A stretch of DNA of 8,518 bases from UBA4416 sp046345275 (GTDB lineage Bacteria > Bacteroidota > Bacteroidia > B-17B0 > Aurantibacillaceae). The notes under the pieces are model-generated. The model saw only the letters and a program-made list of their open reading frames with translations. It made no database searches and was not told where the DNA came from. The DNA lies in the NCBI GenBank assembly GCA_046345275.1, contig JBKDJY010000132.1, positions 1 to 8,518 on the forward strand. The letters run 5' to 3'. A program made the translations under genes and the position numbers. Positions 1 to 5,292 of this stretch are shown here, piece after piece; the stretch's first letter is position 1, and every line of letters begins with the position of its first letter.

Positions 1-110
1 CTTAAATTATCAGCGGTTTCGTTAAGGAAGGCAAAAGCGATGCAACGAAAATCGCCTTAAAATTTTAAAAGGGTTTTGCCTACTTTTGCCCTCAAAAGTA
101 GGGAAAAAGA
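1..110. repeat. candidate intergenic repeat with stem-loops downstream of pdxA
   Basis: This non-coding stretch contains nested inverted repeats. The clearest is CCTACTTTT (79-87) paired with AAAAGTAGG (94-102), a perfect 9-bp stem with a 6-base loop. To its left are TTTCGTT (17-23) with AACGAAA (44-50), GCGAT (37-41) with ATCGC (51-55), and TTAAGG (22-27) with CCTTAA (55-60); these are mutually exclusive foldings. Bases 1-56 look less AT-rich than the rest of the window. Elements of the form CTACTTTTG-loop-CAAAAGTAG recur between genes in many Bacteroidota genomes; that is general recollection, and copy number in this genome cannot be judged here. Short open frames cross 1-60 on both strands, but none is long enough to call. 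The 79-102 stem is not followed by a clean T-tract in the pdxA direction, so a terminator role is uncertain. Confidence 0.4.
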
Positions 111-125
111 AATTCTGAGTTTTTG

Positions 126-156
126 AGCAAGCTCTATTTATTGCCATACGCTTGCT
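126..156. repeat. 7-bp inverted repeat just after the pdxA stop
   Basis: AGCAAGC (126-132) and GCTTGCT (150-156) form a perfect inverted repeat with a 17-base loop, starting 5 bases beyond the pdxA stop codon. A smaller alternative hairpin, GAGC-AA-GCTC (125-134), shares the left arm. On the pdxA transcript the stem is followed by CAAAAACTC and not by a U-tract, so this is not a standard intrinsic terminator. It could protect the mRNA 3' end or be chance. Confidence 0.3.
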
Positions 157-160
157 TTAA

Positions 161-1213
161 CTAACCTCTTTCTTTTTTAATTTGCGAAACAAGCAATGGG
201 TTAGCGCTAATTTCATTATATAATTTTCTGTGCTTGTAAATGTCAATTGCTGTATAGATGGCTTCTTTAAAAGAAGAAGGGTCAGCTATTTGTTTGCCAG
301 CTATTTCATAAGCTGTTCCATGGTCTGGCGAAGTTCTAATATAATTCAAACCAGCCGTGTAATTTACGCCATGATTAAATGCTAATGTTTTAAAAGGAAT
401 TAATCCTTGATCGTGATACATTGCTAATACACCGTCAAATTGTGATTGTGTATTGTTGCCAAAAAAACCATCTGACGAATATGGCCCCTGAACAAACATG
501 GTTTCTTGTGCTTTTTTAATGGCTGGTATAATGGCCGTATTCTCTTCCAATCCGATTGAACCATTTTCGCCAGCATGAGGATTTAAGCCCAATACCGCAA
601 TTTTTGGTTTACGTATACCAAAATCTTTTTTTAAGGTACTATGCAATTGCTCTATTTTTGAAAACACCACTGGTTCGGTAATAAATTGTGGTACGTCTTT
701 CAATGGAATGTGTCCAGAGACTATAGCTACCCTTAAATGACCTGCACATAAAAGCATGAGTGGCTTTCCGCCCAATTGTTCTCCCAAATATTCGGTGTGG
801 CCAGGATAATTAAATCCAGCTTCTTGAATGGTGTGTTTATTAATGGGTGCAGTTACAAGAACATCAATCTTTTTATCTACTAAAGCTTGAGTGGCTTTTT
901 CTAAAGCAATTTTAGCATATTTACCGCTAAGTGTAGAAGGCTTACCTAATTCTACTGTAACTTCTTCTTCATAACAAATGAATACATTTGGTTTTTTTAA
1001 ATGAATTTGATTAAAGTCTCGCAAAGGATTAAAATTAAACTCATCCAAGTTTAAAAGTTTACGAAAATAGGATACCGTTTTTTGCGAGCTAAATAAAACA
1101 GGAATGCAAATTTCAGATAACTCAGGCTCAATTAAAGTTTTTAAAATAATTTCTAAGCCGATGCCATTAATATCACCTTGCGAAATGCCTACTATAATTT
1201 TATTTTCTATCAT
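161..1213 (-). CDS. pdxA: 4-hydroxythreonine-4-phosphate dehydrogenase
   Basis: Cytoplasmic enzyme of the DXP-dependent pyridoxal 5'-phosphate (vitamin B6) pathway. It oxidises 4-phosphooxy-L-threonine with NAD(P); the product decarboxylates to 3-amino-2-oxopropyl phosphate, which PdxJ then uses. Motifs seen in the 350 residues: GDINGIGLE near the N-terminus (13-21), TAPINK (121-126), the substrate-binding YPGHTE (136-141), His168 in SGHIP, His213 in LNPHAGENG and His267 in YHDQGLIPFK. The last three correspond to the divalent-metal ligands H166, H211 and H266 of the E. coli enzyme. RTSPDHGTAYEIAG (293-306) follows. Length is close to the usual 330-350, so the gene is complete. The ATG is the only standard start before an in-frame stop, which is the pepA stop itself. 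Its leader is an A8 run plus G, with no Shine-Dalgarno sequence. It lies 36 bases after pepA on the same strand, probably in one transcript. Confidence 0.97.
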   Translation of the reverse strand: MIENKIIVGISQGDINGIGLEIILKTLIEPELSEICIPVLFSSQKTVSYFRKLLNLDEFNFNPLRDFNQIHLKKPNVFICYEEEVTVELGKPSTLSGKYAKIALEKATQALVDKKIDVLVTAPINKHTIQEAGFNYPGHTEYLGEQLGGKPLMLLCAGHLRVAIVSGHIPLKDVPQFITEPVVFSKIEQLHSTLKKDFGIRKPKIAVLGLNPHAGENGSIGLEENTAIIPAIKKAQETMFVQGPYSSDGFFGNNTQSQFDGVLAMYHDQGLIPFKTLAFNHGVNYTAGLNYIRTSPDHGTAYEIAGKQIADPSSFKEAIYTAIDIYKHRKLYNEISANPLLVSQIKKERG

Positions 1214-1249
1214 CTTTTTTTTATGGTTATGACTTATCGCAATGTTAAA

Positions 1250-2683
1250 TTATAAGTTTGAGAAAAAATCGATCAATAACCTTACGCCATATCCAGTTGC
1301 CCCTTTGCCTCTATAGCTATCCTTGGCAGTGTTAAAAGCCGGACCTGCAATATCAAAATGCATGTAAGGGTAATTGGTGTATTTTTCTAAAAATTTACCA
1401 GCGGTAATGGCTCCTCCATAAGGGCCTCCTAAATTTTTTTGATCGGCAATGTCAGATTTTAATAATTCGGCATACTCATCCCAAAACGGAAATTCCACTA
1501 ATCTTTCATGCGTTCGAAGCCCGCTATCAACTAGTAATGTTTTTTGTTCATCAGTTGCTGTTCCCATGCTTACAATGCCATATTGGCCAATAGCTGCTGC
1601 TGCCGCACCTGTGAGTGTAGAAAGTTCAATAACCATTTCTGGTTTATATTGTTTTGCAAAATGCAAAGCATCTGCCAATATCATTCTGCCTTCTGCGTCT
1701 GAGTTTAACATTTCTACAGTGCTTCCATCCATCATGGTAATAATGTCCCCAGGAGCAAAGGCATTAAATCCAGGGCGATTGTCCGTCGCTGGCACCAAAC
1801 CAATAACATGTATATTTAATTTGTTTTTTGCAATGGCATACAGAGTGGCACCTACAACTGCTGAGCCAGCCATATCGCATTTCATTAAATCCATACTATT
1901 GGGTGTAGGTTTTAAACTTAACCCCCCTGTATCGTACACAACACCTTTACCAACTAACACATAAGGCTTTTTATTTTTAGCATTTTTTGGTTTATACTCC
2001 ATTACCGTAAATGTTGGTTCATCAACACTTCCTTGATTCACAGCCAACAATCCACCCATTTTGAGTTGTTTAATTTTCGATTTATTAAAAACCTCAACAT
2101 TGAATCCGGCGGACTTACCAAAATTTTTAAAAGCTTGAGAAAGTTGTTTTGCGTTTAGATAATTGACAGGTTCGTTTACCAAATCTCTTGCTTTATAAGT
2201 TGCATCAATTCTTATTAAAAGCTGAGAAATCTGTTTTTCCGTTATTTTTGAATCAATAATATGAATAGCCGATAAAGCATTTGTTTTTTTAACCTCACTT
2301 GGTTTGTGCTTAATAAATTGATAATTCGCTAAAGTCAAGCCTTCTGATAAGGCTAAAGAATAATCTATATTTTCTAACTCATTAACCACTAATACAGTTG
2401 TTCTTTTATCCGCATTGATGGCATCACACAAACTGGCACCATGCTTACGGATGGTTTCTAAATTTGTATAATGATTTTTTGAACCATCAACTAAAATAAT
2501 TGAAATAGATCTAGACAAAGCGTTTAAAATAATTGATTTTTTGTCCTCTTTATGAATTAAATTTAAAATATAATCGCTTTGTTCTTTTGTCAACGCATAA
2601 TTTTTATCATTCTTAAATTCTTTGCAAATAATCACTAAGCTATCTTTTGAGCTGAAGCCTGTTTTTTTAGAAATAGATATCAT
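1250..2683 (-). CDS. pepA: M17 leucyl aminopeptidase (cytosol aminopeptidase family)
   Basis: Dizinc/manganese aminopeptidase of family M17 that removes N-terminal residues from peptides in the cytoplasm; family members are typically hexamers. The C-terminal catalytic domain (about 165-477) has every key residue: metal ligands Lys246 and Asp251 in GKGVVYDTGG, Asp270 in KCDMAG, and Asp329 and Glu331 in NSDAEGR; catalytic Lys258 (LSLKP) and Arg333. The family signature is usually NTDAEGR, and the Thr-to-Ser change here is conservative. The N-terminal domain (about 1-160) is divergent and somewhat short, giving 477 residues against about 503 in E. coli PepA. The ATG is supported by an in-frame stop five codons upstream. 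The gene sits 138 bases after recQ and 36 before pdxA. In E. coli PepA also binds DNA in Xer recombination and carAB control, but nothing here shows that role. The symbol is given by family; a more specific subfamily name is possible. Confidence 0.95.
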   Translation of the reverse strand: MISISKKTGFSSKDSLVIICKEFKNDKNYALTKEQSDYILNLIHKEDKKSIILNALSRSISIILVDGSKNHYTNLETIRKHGASLCDAINADKRTTVLVVNELENIDYSLALSEGLTLANYQFIKHKPSEVKKTNALSAIHIIDSKITEKQISQLLIRIDATYKARDLVNEPVNYLNAKQLSQAFKNFGKSAGFNVEVFNKSKIKQLKMGGLLAVNQGSVDEPTFTVMEYKPKNAKNKKPYVLVGKGVVYDTGGLSLKPTPNSMDLMKCDMAGSAVVGATLYAIAKNKLNIHVIGLVPATDNRPGFNAFAPGDIITMMDGSTVEMLNSDAEGRMILADALHFAKQYKPEMVIELSTLTGAAAAAIGQYGIVSMGTATDEQKTLLVDSGLRTHERLVEFPFWDEYAELLKSDIADQKNLGGPYGGAITAGKFLEKYTNYPYMHFDIAGPAFNTAKDSYRGKGATGYGVRLLIDFFSNL

Positions 2684-2700
2684 ATACTTGCGAAATTACT

Positions 2701-2708
2701 CAAAAATA
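2701..2708 (-). promoter_or_regulatory. candidate -7 element for pepA (TATTTTTG)
   Basis: On the minus strand TATTTTTG matches the Bacteroidota -7 consensus TAnnTTTG at all fixed positions and ends 17 bases before the pepA ATG, which implies a leader of roughly 10 bases. No good TTTG -33 element sits 19-21 bases upstream, so the match rests on one AT-rich octamer. Its position after a possible recQ terminator supports an independent pepA-pdxA transcript. Confidence 0.35.
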
Positions 2709-2754
2709 AAAGCTTGGGATCATAAACATGAATAAAATTATTAATCTTTACTTT

Positions 2755-2776
2755 AAAAAATTGCCTTTAAGGAATT
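2755..2776 (-). terminator. weak intrinsic-terminator-like hairpin after recQ
   Basis: On the minus strand AATTCCT (2776-2770) pairs with AGG-C-AATT (2767 down to 2759) around a TAA loop, with one bulged C. The second arm runs into six T residues (2760-2755 plus the shared arm end). It lies about 45 bases beyond the recQ stop and before the candidate pepA promoter. The stem has only two or three G-C pairs, so termination would be inefficient. Confidence 0.35.
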
Positions 2777-2821
2777 GATAGAAATGAATGCACGTAAAAT
2801 AAAAATGATTTATTCTAGAAA

Positions 2822-5023
2822 TTAATTTCCGAATTCGCTAATAAATTTAATCCGCATTAACCGAACTTCCTCTTCACTGTATTCATCCTCACCTAATTCT
2901 TTTAAAATGGCATTGATATCATCCGTTTCCGATTCACGTAAGCATTCGTATATATCTTCTTTTTTATCTTCATCAATTACCTGATCAATGTAATAGTTTA
3001 TATTTACTTTAGTTCCAGAAGTAACAATGGTTTCTATTTCAGTTAATAGATCGTTCATCTTTAGGTTTTTATTTTTAGCCATGTCTTCCAAACTAATTTT
3101 ACGGTCAATGTTTTGAATGATAAAAACTTTCAATCCTGATTTATTTACAATGGACTTAATGACAAAATCTATTGGTCGTTCAATGTTATTTTCTTCAACA
3201 TGTTTTTTTATTGCATCTAAAAACACTTTGCCGTATTTAGCAGCTTTACCAGCACCAACTCCCGTAATTTTAGTCATCTCTTCTATGCTAAATGGATATT
3301 GTATGGCCATCTCTTCCAAAGAAACTTCTTGAAAAATAACGTAAGGAGGTAAATTATTTTGTTTTGCAATTTTCTTTGTCAAATCTTTAAGAATCGAATA
3401 TAGAATCTTATCAGCGCCTCCACCTTTTGTTGCGATGATTTCATCGTTATCGTTTTCAGCATCGCTAAAATCTTTATCTCTTGTAAACTTGATGCTTTCA
3501 GGATTTTTTAAAAATTCTTTACCTTTGTTTGTTATTTTTACTATTCCATAATTTTCAATGTCTTTAGAAAAATAACCATAAACTAAGGCTTGACGCAAAA
3601 CAGCATTCCAAAATTTATCGTCTTTATTTTCGTCTACACCTTCTCCCCAAGTTTTTAATTCATTGTGTTTATAAGATTTTCCAACAGCAGTTAAATTTCC
3701 TATTAAAATGTTAATGATGTCTTTAACTTTATGTTTTTCTTTGCTTTCTTTTACTGTTTTTAAAGCTAATCGTAAATCGTCTTGTGCTTCAAATTTTTGC
3801 TTTGGATTGCGGCAGTTATCGCACATTTCATCGCATTTGGATTCATTAAACTCTTCTCCAAAATAATGTAAAAGAAATTTTCGACGGCATGAAGATGTTT
3901 CGGCAAATGAAGCAGTTTCTGAAAGCATTTGTTTACTAATTTCCTGCTCATTAACGGGCTTATCTTTCATAAATTTTTCTAACTTCACCACATCGTCATA
4001 ACTGTAAAATGTAATACAATTACCTTCTCCGCCATCTCTTCCAGCTCTACCTGTTTCTTGATAATACCCCTCTAAAGATTTTGGAATATCATGATGGATA
4101 ACATAGCGCACATCCGGCTTATCAATTCCCATTCCAAAAGCGATGGTTGCTACAATCACATCGATTTCTTCCATTAAAAAACCATCCTGAGTTTTTACTC
4201 TTTCTTTAGCATCAAGACCAGCATGATAAGGCGCTGCTTTTATTCCATTAACAATTAACGCTTGCGCTACTTCTTCAACTTTTTTGCGGCTTAAGCAATA
4301 GACGATCCCAGATTTTCCAATATTTTGCTTTGTATGTTTTACTATTTCTTTAATAACATCTTTTTTTGCCCTTACTTCATAGTATAAATTATCACGGTTA
4401 AATGATGTCTTAAATAATTTTGCATTTTCCATGCCCAAGTTTTTCTGAATATCCTGCTGTACTTTTGGAGTTGCGGTAGCCGTTAAAGCCATTACAGGAA
4501 CAGAACCTAATTTTTCGATAATTGGGCGTAAGCGACGGTAATCTGGCCTAAAATCATGTCCCCATTCTGAAATACAGTGCGCTTCATCAATGGCAAAAAA
4601 TGAAATTTGAAATTCAGAGAAAAATGCAACATTGTCCTCTTTGTTTAATGTTTCTGGCGCCACGTATAATAATTTTGTTTTACCAGAAATCACATCGTTT
4701 TTAACGATTGTGGTTTCAGCCTTATTTAAAGATGAATTCAGAAAATGAGCAATGCTATTTTCTTTACTGAATCCTCTTAATGCATCAACTTGATTTTTCA
4801 TTAATGCTATTAGCGGGGAAACAACAATTGCCGTTCCTTGGCTCATTAGCGCAGGTAATTGATAACAAAGTGATTTTCCGCCGCCTGTAGGCATAATAAC
4901 AAAAGTATCTTCCTTACTTAAGATATTATTGATGATTGCTTCTTGCGTTCCTTTGAAACCATTAAAACCAAAAAATGATTTTAATGGGGTTTTTAAATTG
5001 AGATTTTCAACTTCTGTAAGCAT
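2822..5023 (-). CDS. recQ: ATP-dependent DNA helicase RecQ
   Basis: Superfamily 2, 3'-5' DNA helicase acting in recombination and replication-fork repair. The 733 residues show, in order: motif 0 (FGF...Q27), Walker A MPTGGGKS (44-51), motif Ia VSPLIALMKNQ (68-78), DEAH (146-149) running into the aromatic-rich loop HCISEWGHDFRP, motif III ALTATAT (179-185), motif V ATIAFGMGIDKPDVR (292-306) and motif VI QETGRAGRDG (322-331). A zinc site follows with Cys379, Cys397, Cys401 and Cys404, then an RQC winged helix (about 410-505), an HRDC domain (about 538-608) and a C-terminal extension (609-733) probably of helix-turn-helix type. E. coli RecQ (about 610 residues) lacks that extension; Bacteroidota and Firmicutes forms often have it. 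The ATG start follows an in-frame stop six codons upstream. It is divergent from lnt and is followed by a weak terminator-like hairpin before pepA. Confidence 0.97.
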   Translation of the reverse strand: MLTEVENLNLKTPLKSFFGFNGFKGTQEAIINNILSKEDTFVIMPTGGGKSLCYQLPALMSQGTAIVVSPLIALMKNQVDALRGFSKENSIAHFLNSSLNKAETTIVKNDVISGKTKLLYVAPETLNKEDNVAFFSEFQISFFAIDEAHCISEWGHDFRPDYRRLRPIIEKLGSVPVMALTATATPKVQQDIQKNLGMENAKLFKTSFNRDNLYYEVRAKKDVIKEIVKHTKQNIGKSGIVYCLSRKKVEEVAQALIVNGIKAAPYHAGLDAKERVKTQDGFLMEEIDVIVATIAFGMGIDKPDVRYVIHHDIPKSLEGYYQETGRAGRDGGEGNCITFYSYDDVVKLEKFMKDKPVNEQEISKQMLSETASFAETSSCRRKFLLHYFGEEFNESKCDEMCDNCRNPKQKFEAQDDLRLALKTVKESKEKHKVKDIINILIGNLTAVGKSYKHNELKTWGEGVDENKDDKFWNAVLRQALVYGYFSKDIENYGIVKITNKGKEFLKNPESIKFTRDKDFSDAENDNDEIIATKGGGADKILYSILKDLTKKIAKQNNLPPYVIFQEVSLEEMAIQYPFSIEEMTKITGVGAGKAAKYGKVFLDAIKKHVEENNIERPIDFVIKSIVNKSGLKVFIIQNIDRKISLEDMAKNKNLKMNDLLTEIETIVTSGTKVNINYYIDQVIDEDKKEDIYECLRESETDDINAILKELGEDEYSEEEVRLMRIKFISEFGN

Positions 5024-5028
5024 AGTTT

Positions 5029-5056
5029 TAGTGGATTAGTGGTTTTTTAGTAGTGG
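5029..5056 (-). repeat. three copies of CCACTA in the recQ leader
   Basis: The untranslated leader of recQ carries CCACTA three times on the coding strand (complements of TAGTGG at 5029-5034, 5037-5042 and 5051-5056). The two nearest the start form an 8-base tandem. They lie 6-33 bases upstream of the ATG, where a ribosome-binding site would normally be, and no Shine-Dalgarno sequence is present. A function is not evident. Confidence 0.35.
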
Positions 5057-5072
5057 ATGTTTATTTCTCTTA

Positions 5073-5105
5073 TAAAGATATAACATTATTTTTATATAAA
5101 GCAAA
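5073..5105 (-). promoter_or_regulatory. candidate recQ promoter (TTTG-N21-TATCTTTA)
   Basis: On the minus strand TTTG (5105-5102) and TATCTTTA (5080-5073) are 21 bases apart, the spacing of the Bacteroidota primary sigma promoter (TTTG, 19-21 bases, TAnnTTTG). The -7 octamer differs from consensus only in its last base. Transcription would start near 5066, giving a leader of about 44 bases before the recQ ATG. An alternative -7 is TAAGTTTG (5109-5102), a full consensus match about 78 bases upstream of the ATG but lacking a good -33 partner. Confidence 0.4.
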
Positions 5106-5131
5106 CTTAAATTTCGATAAAACTTAAATTT
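5103..5131. repeat. perfect 12-bp direct repeat, 17-bp period, in the recQ/lnt control region
   Basis: AAACTTAAATTT occurs at 5103-5114 and again at 5120-5131, separated by CGATA. Each copy is itself nearly palindromic (AAAnTTAAnTTT). The left copy overlaps the possible -33 TTTG and the alternative -7 of recQ, and the right copy lies directly upstream. Placement between divergent genes at a predicted promoter is what an operator or an A/T-rich upstream element would look like. The repeat is seen directly; the role is inference, and the AT-rich context raises the chance of coincidence. Confidence 0.45.
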
Positions 5132-5265
5132 TAGATTAATAAGTTTTTTGTAACGACAGAAATAAAATTAGACGATTTTCATGGACGAATTCTTTTGATA
5201 TAGAGATTTAAACAAGTTAAATCAACCATCAGGAGGGTTCAATTTTTATTTTAAGCCATTCTCAA

Positions 5266-5292
5266 ATGAAAATATTTATATTTATCATGTGA
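5266..5292 (+). other. 8-codon leader ORF overlapping the lnt start
   Basis: ATG at 5266 opens a reading frame encoding MKIFIFIM and ending at TGA 5290-5292. The last codon and stop read ATGTGA, and the lnt GTG start (5289-5291) lies inside them. Such stop/start overlap could let terminating ribosomes reinitiate at the GTG. A perfect AGGAGG (5231-5236) sits 29 bases upstream of this ATG and 52 upstream of the GTG, too far to serve either directly. Translation of the leader is not shown by anything else in the sequence. Confidence 0.25.

Noticed and set aside
1..60. Short open frames on both strands at the left edge (19 codons plus, about 18 codons minus) as the end of a neighbouring gene.
   Set aside because: Several frames are open at once over less than 60 bases, the peptides show no recognisable motif, and the stretch is dominated by inverted repeats.
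1449..1964. 171-codon open frame on the plus strand opposite pepA.
   Set aside because: It is antisense to conserved M17 catalytic motifs and its peptide shows no domain character; it is a shadow of pepA.
5287..5289. ATG at 5287 as the lnt start.
   Set aside because: It is followed at once by TGA and is out of frame with the Lnt protein; only GTG at 5289 gives the full N-terminal membrane helix.
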